The notes beneath the pieces were generated by a model. The model searched no databases. It had not been told where the DNA came from and was given only the letters and a program-made list of their open reading frames with translations. This document shows, in pieces, positions 55,471 through 63,740 of a stretch of DNA of 64,000 bases; positions within the stretch are counted from its first letter, which is position 1, and each line of letters begins with the position of its first letter. The DNA lies in NCBI RefSeq assembly GCF_011174775.1, contig NZ_JAANHS010000005.1:124001-188000 (forward strand), read 5' to 3'. This DNA is from Rhodobacter calidifons. GTDB lineage: Bacteria; Pseudomonadota; Alphaproteobacteria; Rhodobacterales; Rhodobacteraceae. A program made the position numbers and the translations under genes.

Positions 55471-55497
55471 AAAAGGGCCGGCAAGACCGGCCCTTTT
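55471..55497. terminator. perfect hairpin AAAAGGGCCGG / CCGGCCCTTTT
   Basis: Eleven-base perfect stem with loop CAAGA and T4 within the arm on either strand, so it can end transcripts from both directions. On the minus strand it ends the candidate sRNA 3 (promoter TTGACG at 55569-55574), upstream of the ialB-like gene. Confidence 0.8.
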
Positions 55498-55540
55498 CGT
55501 GACTGTTTTTGCTCCCTGTCGGACTGGCCGACTTCATGGA
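55471..55540 (-). ncRNA. candidate sRNA 3, predicted sponge for sRNAs 1 and 2
   Basis: A short minus-strand transcript inside the 460-base gene-free region 55321-55780. The promoter is TTGACG (55569-55574), 17 bases, TAGCGT (55546-55551). The body carries GGCCAGUCCGACAGGGAG (complement of 55512-55529), which is complementary over 17-18 positions, with one bulge, to the CUCCCUGU core of sRNA 1 and sRNA 2. It ends at the perfect terminator 55471-55497. The body can fold on its own (GUCGG/CCGAC). Alternatively it is an attenuated leader of the ialB-like gene. Confidence 0.5.
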
Positions 55541-55599
55541 TAGCGACGCTACGGCGGAAAACCCTGCCCGTCAACGGGTTCTTTTGCAGAACGAAGCGG

Positions 55600-55685
55600 A
55601 AAAAGCCGCGCCTTTTCAAGGGCGCGGCCAGTCGACAGGGAGGAAGTCACCGCCGGACCCGCCAAGTCCCGAGGTCCGGCCAGTT
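55600..55685 (-). ncRNA. candidate trans-acting sRNA 2 (CCUCCC core)
   Basis: Same design as sRNA 1 at 23336-23418. From its 5' end on the minus strand: an eight-base hairpin (55652-55659 / 55673-55680), a single-stranded run with UUCCUCCCUGUCGACUGGCC (CCUCCC at 55638-55643), and a terminator (GCCGCGCC / GGCGCGGC, arms 55605-55612 and 55621-55628) with a U5 tail at 55600-55604. It shares CUCCCUGU-GACU-GGCC with sRNA 1. A clear promoter is missing: TTGTTA near 55703-55708 has only a weak -10 17 bases on. Confidence 0.55.
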
Positions 55686-55780
55686 GAGTCTGGCAGAATG
55701 AGGTTAACAATGTATGTTCGGTCCGGTGAGCAGGGCATGACCGGCCGGAGAGGCGGTTCAACCGGGGATTGTGGGTGGCG

Positions 55781-57340
55781 ATGGCGACGGAACAGACAGG
55801 CGAAGCAGAGAGCATCTTCATCGGCGGCGGCGGCGAGGGCTATGGACTGCCGCAGCGGCTCTTGCTGAAATACGGCAACCGTCACGGTCTGATCGCGGGC
55901 GCCACCGGGACCGGCAAGACGGTGACATTGCAGATCCTGGCCGAGGGCTTTTCGGCGGCGGGCGTTCCGGTATTCATGGCGGATGTGAAGGGCGACCTGG
56001 CCGGGATCTCGGCGCCGGGCTCGGCCGAAGGCAAGCTGCACGACGCCTTCACGAAGCGCGCGGCGCAGATCGGCCTGGACCTGCACTATCGCAGCTTTCC
56101 GGTGATCTTCTGGGACCTCTTCGGCGAGAAGGGGCATCCGGTCCGCGCGACGGTGGCCGAGATGGGGCCGCTTCTGTTGTCGCGCCTGCTGGAGTTGAGC
56201 GAGGCGCAGGAGGGCGTGCTGAACGTGGCCTTCCGGCTGTCGGACGAAGAGGAACTGCCGCTGCTGGACCTGAAGGACCTTCAGGCGCTGCTGACCTTCG
56301 TGGCCGAGAATGCGCAGGCGATCTCGGCGCGCTACGGGCTGGTGTCGAAAGAGTCGGTCGGCGCGATCCAGCGGCGGCTGCTGGTGCTGGAGAACGAGGG
56401 CGGGGCGGGGCTGTTCGGCGAGCCGGCGCTGGACCTGATGGACCTGATGACGGTCGATCCTTCGGGCGCGGGGCGGATCAGCATCCTGGCCGCCGACCGG
56501 CTGATGCATTCGCCGCGGCTTTATGCGACCTTCCTGCTGTGGCTTCTGTCCGAGCTGTTCGAGGCGCTGCCCGAGGTGGGCGACCCGGACAAGCCGAAGC
56601 TGGTCTTCTTCTTCGACGAGGCGCATCTTCTGTTCACCGATGCGCCCAAGGCGCTGATTTCCAAGGTGGAACAGGTCGCGCGGCTGATCCGGTCCAAGGG
56701 GGTCGGGGTCTATTTCATCACCCAGAACCCGGCGGATGTGCCGGACAACATCCTCGGCCAGCTGGGCAACCGGGTGCAGCACGCGCTGCGCGCCTTCACC
56801 GCGAAGGATCAGAAGGACCTGGCCAAGGCGGCCGAGACCTACCGGCCGAACCCGCGCTTCAGGATCAACGAGGCGATCCGCGACGTGGGGACGGGTGAGG
56901 CCGTGACCTCGCTGCTGGAGGCAAAGGGGATCCCGGGCATCGCGGAGCGGACGCTGATCCGGCCGCCGTCGAGCCAGCTGGGCCCGATCGACGATGCGGC
57001 GCGGGCGGCGGTGATGGCGGGCTCGCCGGTCCGGGGGAAATATGAGCAGGTGCTGGACCGGGAAAGCGCCTTCGAGAAGCTGCGCGCCCGGGCCGAGACG
57101 GCGGCGCGCGAGGCGGCCGAGCTGGAGGCGCGGCAGGCCGAGGAGAAGCGCGAGTTCGAGCGCGCCCGGCGCTATGACGGGCAGGGCTACGGCACGCCGA
57201 AGCCGCGGACGACCAGTGCGTCCAGCCGGTCGGATTCGATCGGCGAGGCCTTTGCCAAAAGCTTCGCGCGTCAGCTGGGCACCCGGTCGGGTCAGGCGCT
57301 GGTGCGCGGCGTTCTGGGCTCGCTGTTCGGCAAGCGTTAA
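55781..57340 (+). CDS. HerA-like ATPase, DUF853 (YjgR) family
   Basis: 519 residues. P-loop GLIAGATGTGKTVTLQILAE near residue 40, the family's FMADVKGDLAGISAPGSAEG, Walker B LVFFFDEAHLLFTDAPKALI and sensor YFITQNPADVPDNILGQLGN. The C-terminal part (REAAELEARQAEEKREFERA) is a charged coiled coil. These HerA/FtsK-like proteins are widespread with unknown function. The ATG at 55781 lacks a strong ribosome site; TTG 55769 is an alternative. Promoter probably near TTGAGT at 55684. Confidence 0.9.
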   Translation: MATEQTGEAESIFIGGGGEGYGLPQRLLLKYGNRHGLIAGATGTGKTVTLQILAEGFSAAGVPVFMADVKGDLAGISAPGSAEGKLHDAFTKRAAQIGLDLHYRSFPVIFWDLFGEKGHPVRATVAEMGPLLLSRLLELSEAQEGVLNVAFRLSDEEELPLLDLKDLQALLTFVAENAQAISARYGLVSKESVGAIQRRLLVLENEGGAGLFGEPALDLMDLMTVDPSGAGRISILAADRLMHSPRLYATFLLWLLSELFEALPEVGDPDKPKLVFFFDEAHLLFTDAPKALISKVEQVARLIRSKGVGVYFITQNPADVPDNILGQLGNRVQHALRAFTAKDQKDLAKAAETYRPNPRFRINEAIRDVGTGEAVTSLLEAKGIPGIAERTLIRPPSSQLGPIDDAARAAVMAGSPVRGKYEQVLDRESAFEKLRARAETAAREAAELEARQAEEKREFERARRYDGQGYGTPKPRTTSASSRSDSIGEAFAKSFARQLGTRSGQALVRGVLGSLFGKR

Positions 57341-57375
57341 CCGGCCGTCAACCTGTATCGGGGCAGGATCGGCGC

Positions 57376-57603
57376 ATGTCGATGCTGCCGCCCGTCTCTC
57401 CCGAACAGTTCCTGGCCGAACTTTTCAGTTCGCGCGCCGCGGCCACCGGCGCGGTGATCCGGCGCAATGCGCGCGACATCGACCGCTATTACGGCCGCGC
57501 CGCCTTTCTGGAGGAGATGCGGCGCCGGGGGTTTTCGGTGGTGGAGAATGCGGGGCAGATGGTGATCTTCTGCAACCGCGAACCGATCCGCCGTCTGGCG
57601 TGA
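57376..57603 (+). CDS. conserved hypothetical small protein
   Basis: 75 residues: MSMLPPVSPEQFLAELFSSR, AVIRRNARDIDRYYGRAAFL and EEMRRRGFSVVENAGQMVIF with CNREPIRRLA. It looks like a compact alpha/beta fold with a possible nucleotide or thiol contact at the single Cys. It is 35 bases after the HerA-like gene on the same strand, so may be cotranscribed. No family recognised. Confidence 0.7.
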   Translation: MSMLPPVSPEQFLAELFSSRAAATGAVIRRNARDIDRYYGRAAFLEEMRRRGFSVVENAGQMVIFCNREPIRRLA

Positions 57604-57723
57604 CGGCAGGGCCGGGCGCGATTTCCTGCGGAAATCGGTCCGGAAAGCGCAGGGTTTCCGGGGTGGCCCGGTGACATCGGTCGGGAAATCGGATCATCTC
57701 GGCGGGCGAGTCGGGAGGAAGAC

Positions 57724-58407
57724 ATGAAACGGTCACGCATCAACGAGATCATGCGCGCGGCGGATGAGATGATCCGCCGCTACGGTTTTGTGCTGCCGCC
57801 CTTTGCCAACTGGTCGCCCGAGGAGTTCAAGGCGCGCAAGGATGCCAGCGCCATCGTCACGGCGCGCTGCGGCTGGGACATTACCGACTATGGCCAGGGC
57901 CGGTTCGACGAGATGGGGCTGTTCCTGTTCACCCTGCGCAACGGGCGGCTGGCCGACCTCAAGCGCGGCGGCGGCATGTGCTATGCCGAGAAGCTGCTGA
58001 TTTCGCGGCAGGATCAGCTTTCGCCGATGCACACTCATGTCATCAAGGCCGAGGACATCATCAACCGCGGCGGGGCGACGCTGGTGGTCGAGCTTTACGG
58101 ATCGGACGATCAGGGCAATTTCGCCTGGGACCGCGGCGGCATGGTGCGCTGCGACGGGATCGACACGCCCTATGGCCCGGGGACCAGGCTGAAGCTGGCT
58201 CCCGGCGAAAGCGTCACGCTGATGCCGGGGGACTGGCATGCCTTCTGGGGCGAGGGGGGCGATGTGCTGATCGGCGAGGTCTCGACCGTGAACGACGACC
58301 TGACCGACAACATCTTCCGCGAGCCCATCGGCCGCTTTGCCGAGATCGAGGAGGACGAGGCGCCCTGGCATCTTCTGGTCAGCGATTACGACCGCTGGTT
58401 GCAATGA
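57724..58407 (+). CDS. D-lyxose isomerase family cupin (DUF1498)
   Basis: 227 residues. Cupin barrel of the D-lyxose/D-mannose ketol-isomerase type: LSPMHTHVIKAEDIINRGG provides two metal His and a Glu, and PGDWHAFWGEGGDVLIGEV the third His and acid. N-terminal RINEIMRAADEMIRRYGFVL and PPFANWSPEEF are family-typical. It interconverts D-lyxose and D-xylulose, also D-mannose/fructose. GGGAGGAAG precedes the ATG. No sugar transporter is nearby. Confidence 0.88.
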   Translation: MKRSRINEIMRAADEMIRRYGFVLPPFANWSPEEFKARKDASAIVTARCGWDITDYGQGRFDEMGLFLFTLRNGRLADLKRGGGMCYAEKLLISRQDQLSPMHTHVIKAEDIINRGGATLVVELYGSDDQGNFAWDRGGMVRCDGIDTPYGPGTRLKLAPGESVTLMPGDWHAFWGEGGDVLIGEVSTVNDDLTDNIFREPIGRFAEIEEDEAPWHLLVSDYDRWLQ

Positions 58408-58412
58408 GGAAG

Positions 58413-58429
58413 GGGGCGCCGGGCGCCCC
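58413..58429. terminator. GGGGCGCC / GGCGCCCC hairpin between convergent genes
   Basis: Eight-base complementary arms around a single G between stops at 58407 and 58456. The real loop would use the innermost pairs. Probably a bidirectional terminator. Confidence 0.5.
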
Positions 58430-58455
58430 TGTTCGATGTCGGGCCGAAGGAAGGC

Positions 58456-59403
58456 TCAGTTGCCTTCGGTTGCGGGCGGGCAGAGGCCGTTCACCAGCGG
58501 ACGCGGGCAGGCGGTGGTGGCGGGCGAGCCTCCCGGCGTCGTCGCTGCCGGAGTTGCCGCCGCGCCGGTGGCGATACTGGGTGGCGGCAGCACCTTGAGG
58601 GCCGGGATCGCATTGGCCGGGATCTGGGCCGGCTTGGCCACCGCAGGCCCGGCGGCGACCTTCGGGGCCACGGGTTTCGGAATGGTGAGACCCTTCGGCA
58701 TCTCGCCCGAGGCGGTCAGCACGATCACCTTCTCGCCGCCCTTCACCCGGTTGTAGAGATCCAGCACATCCTGGTTGATCATCCGGATGCAGCCGGACGA
58801 GGCGTTGCGGCCGATCGACTGCCATTCCGGCGTGCCGTGGATGCGGTAGCCATAGTCGCGTCCGCCCGAGGTCAGATAGATCGCGCGCGCGCCCAGCGGA
58901 TTGGTCGGACCGCCAGGCTGGCCGACCTCATCGTACTCGGCCAGTTCGGGCCGGCGGGCGATCATCTCCTTCGGCGGGATCCAGCGCGGCCAGGGCTTCT
59001 TGTCGGCCACGATGGCCTCGCCGGACCATTCGAAGCCGGCCTTGCCCACCGCGATCCCGTAGCGGATCGCCTTGCCGTCGCCGAGGACATAGTACAGCAG
59101 CTTGGTCGCCGGGTTAATGATGATCGTGCCCGCCGGCTGGTCGGTCTTGAACGAGACCACCTGGCGGCGGTAGGTTTCCGGGATCTTCTCGACCGGCAGC
59201 GCCGGGATCGTGATGCCGGAATCCATCGTGGCAAGGTAGACGTTCTCATCCACCTTCGGCACCGGGGCGGTGCTGGCGGCAGGCCCTGCCGTCGGCTCGA
59301 CGCAGGCGGCCAGCAGCGCGAGCGACATCAGGGCCGGAGCCAGTGCGGAACCGCGAAAGGCCAGTGCGGAACCGCGAAAGGGAAGGCGCGAAGTCATGGT
59401 CAT
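58456..59403 (-). CDS. L,D-transpeptidase lipoprotein (ErfK/YbiS/YcfS/YnhG type)
   Basis: 315 residues. Lipobox LLAACVEP near residue 34. YkuD domain: RQVVSFKTDQPAGTIIINPA, GIAVGKAGFEWSGEA, YRIHGTPEWQSIGRNASSGC with IRM, giving the His and Cys. The C-terminal 80 residues are Ala/Pro-rich, ending PLVNGLCPPATEGN. It is the simpler, signal-anchored class that may attach proteins or make 3-3 crosslinks. The signal contains a tandem FRGSALA FRGSALA from a 21-base duplication (59339-59380). ATG at 59403; upstream TTG excluded. Confidence 0.9.
   Translation of the reverse strand: MTMTSRLPFRGSALAFRGSALAPALMSLALLAACVEPTAGPAASTAPVPKVDENVYLATMDSGITIPALPVEKIPETYRRQVVSFKTDQPAGTIIINPATKLLYYVLGDGKAIRYGIAVGKAGFEWSGEAIVADKKPWPRWIPPKEMIARRPELAEYDEVGQPGGPTNPLGARAIYLTSGGRDYGYRIHGTPEWQSIGRNASSGCIRMINQDVLDLYNRVKGGEKVIVLTASGEMPKGLTIPKPVAPKVAAGPAVAKPAQIPANAIPALKVLPPPSIATGAAATPAATTPGGSPATTACPRPLVNGLCPPATEGN
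59339..59380 (-). repeat. 21-base perfect tandem duplication in the L,D-transpeptidase signal peptide
   Basis: Two identical 21-base units (59339-59359 and 59360-59380) encode FRGSALA twice in frame, just before the hydrophobic part of the lipoprotein signal. Recent slippage or duplication is the likely cause. Confidence 0.85.
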
Positions 59404-59608
59404 CAAACGGATCCGTATCAGAAGGCCTGCCGACAGGATGTCGCAGGCGCAGTCCCGCTCACGCTAGACGAGCGTTATCCACAGGTCAAACCTCCGCAGC
59501 GGGCGAAGCCGGTCACGGCACTGTGAGAATTGCTGATTTTCCCCATGGCGTTGCGCTGCCGCCGCAGGTTGCGGGCCCGATCGGGGCGGGCTGCGGGCAG
59601 GCCAGCGG

Positions 59609-60448
59609 TCACAGCGCCGTGCGCAGCGACCAGAGTTCGGGGAACAGCTCGACCTCCAGCATCCGGCGCAGGTAGGCCACGCCCGAGGTGCCGCCCGTGC
59701 CGCGCTTGACGCCGATCACGCGCGCGACCGTGGTCAGGTGGTTGAAGCGCCAGCGGCGGAAGTAGTCCTCGAAGTCCACCAGCTTCTCGGCCAGTTCATA
59801 GGCCTGCCAGTGGCGCGACGGATCGCGGTAGACGGCGGCCCAGACCGCCTCGACGCCGGGATGCGGCGTCCAGGGCTGGCGCAAGGGGCGCGCGAGGACC
59901 TCGTCCGGGACGGCGTGCCCCGCGCGGGCGAGGAAGTGCAGTGCCTCGTCATACAGCGGGCGGCGGGCCAGTTCGGCCTCGAGCCTTGCGGTCAGGTCGG
60001 GGCGATGCGCGTGCGGGCGCAGCATGGCAAGGTTGCGGTTGCCCACGGCATATTCGATCAGCCGGTACTGCCAGGACTGGAAGCCCGAGGACTGGCCCAG
60101 GCTTTCGCGGAAGGCGGTGTAGTCCGAGGGCGTCATGGTGCGCAACACGTCCCAGGCCGAGTTCAGCTGCTCGAAGATGCGGGCCACGCGGGCCAGCATC
60201 TTGAACGCCTCGTTCACGCGGTCGGCGGCGATCATCCGGCGCGCGGCGTCCAGCTCGTGCAGCGCCAGGCGCATCCAGAGTTCAGAGGTCTGGTGCTGGA
60301 TGATGAACAGCATCTCGTCATGGGCATCCGACAGGGGATGCTGGGCGTCAAGGATGCGGTCGATCTGGAGGTAGTCGCCATAGGACATGCGGCCGTCGAA
60401 CGCCATCTGGGCGCCGTCCTCGGCGGGGTTGAAGGGGCAGGTGGTCAT
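59609..60448 (-). CDS. kynA: tryptophan 2,3-dioxygenase
   Basis: 279 residues. Haem enzyme opening the indole ring of tryptophan to N-formylkynurenine. Family signatures: [40 protein letters not shown] (distal His), [19 protein letters not shown] and [20 protein letters not shown] (haem-ligand His in FNH). Last gene of kynU-GH5-kynA, 125 bases after the GH5 gene. No kynB (formamidase) is in the window. Confidence 0.96.
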   Translation of the reverse strand: MTTCPFNPAEDGAQMAFDGRMSYGDYLQIDRILDAQHPLSDAHDEMLFIIQHQTSELWMRLALHELDAARRMIAADRVNEAFKMLARVARIFEQLNSAWDVLRTMTPSDYTAFRESLGQSSGFQSWQYRLIEYAVGNRNLAMLRPHAHRPDLTARLEAELARRPLYDEALHFLARAGHAVPDEVLARPLRQPWTPHPGVEAVWAAVYRDPSRHWQAYELAEKLVDFEDYFRRWRFNHLTTVARVIGVKRGTGGTSGVAYLRRMLEVELFPELWSLRTAL

Positions 60449-60573
60449 GTCGGTCTCCGGTTTTGAAAGGGGTTTTCAGGAACGGAGAGCAGGCTTTCGG
60501 TTCAGGATCGACAGGGTGCCCATGCGCCGCCAGAGCGCGACCCAGCCGGCGGGGCGGCAAAGAGGGGGCAGGG

Positions 60574-61791
60574 TCAGTTGCCGCATGGCAGGCCAAGCGC
60601 GCGGCAGGTGCCGGGTGAAAGCCGGCGGTCGGGGGCTTCGGGGTCGGCCACGCCCATGTCGCCCTTCCAGGACAGCACGGCCCAGCCCATGCCCGCGGCC
60701 TCGGCGGCGCGGCGCTTGTCGGCCAGGAAGGCGTGATACCATTCGATCGGCTGGGTCACGCCGTCCGCGGTGTGCAGCGCGCCGAATTCGCCCAGAAGGA
60801 TGCGGTCGCGCGGGATGCCGTGCGCATCCGCCCAGGACGCGGCGACCGCGATCTCGTAGGTCGCGTCGCTGTCGGCCGTTCCGGCATAGGCCTCGACCTC
60901 GCGGGCGATGGCCCCTTCATCGGCCAGGCCCTCGGCCTCGGCCATGCGGGCGGCGGAGTCCGCAATGACCCGGGCGGCGGTGTCTGGCGTCATCAGCGAA
61001 GGCGGATAGGGCAGGTCGCGCAGGTAGCGGACCGGGGCCTCGGTCCAGACCGCGCCCTGGTGGCTGTAGGCGAAGGGGACATAGCTGTGGAAGGTCCAGA
61101 GCACGCTGTCATCGCCGATATGCGCCGGGTCGAGACTGGCCAGCGCATTGGCCTGGCCCCAGCAGGCGCCGGTCAGGATGATCGTGAGGTCGGGCGCCTC
61201 GGCGCGGGCAGCGGCGTGGAGTTCGGCCTGCATCGCCGGCCATTTCGGCGGCGCGCCGGCATAGACGCCCTCGCAGTCGAAACTGGGTTCGTTCAGCAGT
61301 TCCAGCGCGACGCGGTCCTGCGGCAGCTCGGCCAGCCTTTGGGCGATCCGCGCCACCAGGGCCACATAGTCGGGGAAATGGCTGCCAAGCAGGCTTTCGA
61401 TGCCGCCGATTTCCGCGCCGCGGGGCAGGGGGTGCAGGTCGAGGATGACCTTCAGGTCGGCATCCAGCCCCATCTGCACCGCCGCGATCATGCCGTCGAT
61501 CAGCCGGTCCTGCTCGGCCCCCGGACCTGCGGCCAGGGCGGGGCCGGGGTCGGTGGGCATGCGGATGAAGTCGAACCCCTGTTCGGACAGGGCCTCCATC
61601 ATCGCGGGCGTCACCATGCGACGCCAGTCGGGAAAGACGGCCAGCGCCTCGGGATCGGCCCGAAGCTCGGCGATCGAGCCCCAGTTATGCCACAGGTCGC
61701 CGTTGATCCCCCGTTTCAGCAGGATCGGCTCGGCCCCGGCAAGGCTGCCTGCCAGTGCAAGGGCAATGCAGAGGGTGAGGGAAAGGCGCAT
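60574..61791 (-). CDS. secreted glycoside hydrolase family 5 protein
   Basis: 405 residues with signal peptide MRLSLTLCIALALAGSLAGA. GH5 (cellulase) barrel: RGINGDLWHNWGSIAELRAD, FDFIRMPTDPGPAL, LKVILDLHPLP, VALELLNEPSFD (acid/base Glu168), WTFHSYVPFAYSHQG and ILLGEFGALHTADG (nucleophile Glu335). A full set of catalytic residues, so active; the substrate is a beta-glycan. It begins 12 bases after the kynU stop on the same strand, an odd neighbour for tryptophan breakdown. Related proteins next to exopolysaccharide genes are common, but none are here. Confidence 0.9.
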   Translation of the reverse strand: MRLSLTLCIALALAGSLAGAEPILLKRGINGDLWHNWGSIAELRADPEALAVFPDWRRMVTPAMMEALSEQGFDFIRMPTDPGPALAAGPGAEQDRLIDGMIAAVQMGLDADLKVILDLHPLPRGAEIGGIESLLGSHFPDYVALVARIAQRLAELPQDRVALELLNEPSFDCEGVYAGAPPKWPAMQAELHAAARAEAPDLTIILTGACWGQANALASLDPAHIGDDSVLWTFHSYVPFAYSHQGAVWTEAPVRYLRDLPYPPSLMTPDTAARVIADSAARMAEAEGLADEGAIAREVEAYAGTADSDATYEIAVAASWADAHGIPRDRILLGEFGALHTADGVTQPIEWYHAFLADKRRAAEAAGMGWAVLSWKGDMGVADPEAPDRRLSPGTCRALGLPCGN

Positions 61792-61802
61792 CCGACGATC
61801 CT

Positions 61803-62999
61803 TCAGGTGACCCGTGCGCGGGTCTTGAATTCCGGCTTGTCCCAGCTGCCGTAGTCCATGATCTTCGCCAGCACGGATACGGCACGGGCCACGTCGTCCT
61901 CGTCGATATAAAGGGGCGTGAAGCCGAAGCGCAGGATGTCCGGCGCACGGAAGTCGCCGATCACGCCCTCGGCAATCAGCGCCTGCATGATGGCATAACC
62001 TTCGGGGTGGCGGAAGCTGACCTGCGAGCCGCGCATCAGGTGCGAGCGGGGGGTGGCCAGGTGCAGCATCGGCGCGCGGGTCTCGATGCCCTTGATGAAC
62101 TGGTCCTGAAGGCGCAGTGATTGGGCGTGGACCTCGCGCAGGTCGATGCCGTCCCAGACGTCAAGTGCGGCGTCGAGGGCTGCCATCTGAAGGATCGGCG
62201 GGGTGCCGACGCGCATCCGCTCGATCCCCGCGCCGGGGCGGTAGGTCAGGTCGAAGGCGAAGGGGCTTTCGTGGCCAAGCCAGCCCGACAGCGCCGGGCG
62301 GGCCACATCGGCGTGGCGGGGGGCGACGTAGATGAAGGCCGGGCCGCCGGGGCCGGAGTTCAGATACTTGTAGGTGCAGCCCACCGCGAAGTCGGCCTTG
62401 GCCGCTGTCAGGTCCACGGGGATCGCGCCCGCGCTGTGCGCGAGGTCCCAGACCGTGAGCGCCCCCATCTCGTGCGCGCGTTTCGTGATGTCGGCCATGT
62501 CGTGCCGTCGGCCGGTGCGGTAGTCCACCTCGGTCAGCATGACCACGGCGACGGTCTCGTCGATCGCGGCCATCACCTCTTCGGGGGCGACGGTCTTGAG
62601 GCGATACTGACCGCCCAGCGTGCGGCACAGGCCCTCGGCCATGTAGAGGTCGGAGGGGAAGTTGCCGGTGTCCGACAGGATCACCCGGCGCTTGGGGTTC
62701 ATCTCCAAGGCCGAGGCGAGCGCCTGGTAGACCTTGATCGAAAGCGTGTCGCCCAGGACCACCGTGCCGGGGGCCGCGCCGATCAGCCGGGCGATCCGGT
62801 CGCCCATCGCGGCGGGCAGGGCCATCCAGCCGGCCTTGTTCCAGCCGCGGATCAGAAGCTCGGCCCATTCGTCCTGCATCACCCGGGCCATCCGGTCCGG
62901 TGCGGATTTCACCATGGGCCCCAGAGAGTTGCCGTCGAGGTAGATCACCCCCTCGGGCAGGTGGAAACGGGCCTTGGTCGCGGCAAAGTCGATGGGCAT
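61803..62999 (-). CDS. kynU: kynureninase
   Basis: 398 residues. PLP enzyme cleaving kynurenine to anthranilate and alanine. Visible: YLDGNSLGPMVKSAPDRMAR, DTLSIKVYQALASAL, LTEVDYRTGRRHDMADITKR, VWDLAHSAGAIPVDLTAAKA and the PLP Lys in FAVGCTYKYLNSGPGGPAFI, then LSGWLGHESPFAFDL. First gene of the kyn operon; a 26-base palindrome 44 bases upstream is a likely operator. Confidence 0.96.
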   Translation of the reverse strand: MPIDFAATKARFHLPEGVIYLDGNSLGPMVKSAPDRMARVMQDEWAELLIRGWNKAGWMALPAAMGDRIARLIGAAPGTVVLGDTLSIKVYQALASALEMNPKRRVILSDTGNFPSDLYMAEGLCRTLGGQYRLKTVAPEEVMAAIDETVAVVMLTEVDYRTGRRHDMADITKRAHEMGALTVWDLAHSAGAIPVDLTAAKADFAVGCTYKYLNSGPGGPAFIYVAPRHADVARPALSGWLGHESPFAFDLTYRPGAGIERMRVGTPPILQMAALDAALDVWDGIDLREVHAQSLRLQDQFIKGIETRAPMLHLATPRSHLMRGSQVSFRHPEGYAIMQALIAEGVIGDFRAPDILRFGFTPLYIDEDDVARAVSVLAKIMDYGSWDKPEFKTRARVT

Positions 63000-63042
63000 G
63001 GGCGGATCCTTCCGGGGTTCGGCCTGTCATGCCGCCTCGGGC

Positions 63043-63068
63043 GAGAAATTTCAAGCTTGAAATTTCTC
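63043..63068. promoter_or_regulatory. 26-base perfect palindrome upstream of kynU
   Basis: GAGAAATTTCAAG (63043-63055) is followed directly by its exact complement CTTGAAATTTCTC (63056-63068). It lies 44 bases before the kynU start codon and 109 bases before the divergent methyltransferase gene. An AT-rich interrupted palindrome of this length is typical for a MarR-, Lrp- or TetR-family operator. Which protein binds is unknown. Confidence 0.7.
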
Positions 63069-63176
63069 CGGTCCCGGCGCGACCAACGGAATGACGCAGG
63101 GAAAGGCGGCAGCGGGTTCCGGGCTTGCAGGCCGCGGCGCGGGGTGGTTTAGACGGGTCATCCCCAGGAGGTTCGC

Positions 63177-63641
63177 ATGCGCCCGACCCTTCGCGACATC
63201 GACATCCCGCCCAGCTGGCTGGCGCTGCATCTTGCGGCGGCCTGGGCCTTGTCCAAGGTCTCGCCCGCCCTTTTCGGTGCCGCCGGACGGCTTGGCGGGC
63301 TGATCCTGGTGGCCTCGGGCCTTGTCCTGATGGCGGCGGCGGTGGCAGAGATGGCGCGGCACAGGACCACGGTGATCCCGCGCCGGAACCCCTCGGCTCT
63401 GGTGACGGGCGGTGTCTTCCGCCTGTCGCGCAACCCGATCTATCTGGCCGATGCGCTGATCCTGCTGGGCGCGATCCTCTGGCTGGACGCAGGTCTGGCC
63501 CTGCCGCTGGTCGCCGGTTTCGTCTGGCTGATCCAGACCCGGTTCATCCGCGACGAGGAGGCCCGGCTGACCGAGGCCTTCGGGCCGGAGTTCGACCTCT
63601 GGGCCGCCCGCACCCGGCGCTGGTTCGGGCGGCGGGGCTGA
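63177..63641 (+). CDS. isoprenylcysteine carboxyl methyltransferase-like membrane protein (ICMT/PEMT)
   Basis: 154 residues with about four hydrophobic helices (LGGLILVASGLVLMAAAVAE, DALILLGAILWLDAGLALPL and others). The C-terminal pattern GVFRLSRNPIYLADALILL, then RDEEARLTEAFG and FDLWAARTRRWF, is the SAM-binding signature of PEMT/ICMT enzymes (RNPxY, EExxL, W-R). Substrate unknown, bacterial members include lipid methylases. Divergent from kynU across the palindrome at 63043. Confidence 0.87.
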   Translation: MRPTLRDIDIPPSWLALHLAAAWALSKVSPALFGAAGRLGGLILVASGLVLMAAAVAEMARHRTTVIPRRNPSALVTGGVFRLSRNPIYLADALILLGAILWLDAGLALPLVAGFVWLIQTRFIRDEEARLTEAFGPEFDLWAARTRRWFGRRG

Positions 63642-63740
63642 TTTCATGCTGCGGCCGCAAACGGGGTTTGAAATATTGTTGCGCGATGGTAAGTGCAACG
63701 AGTCAGATTATGGCGCAAGCCTTGCAATCGGGGGATGGGT

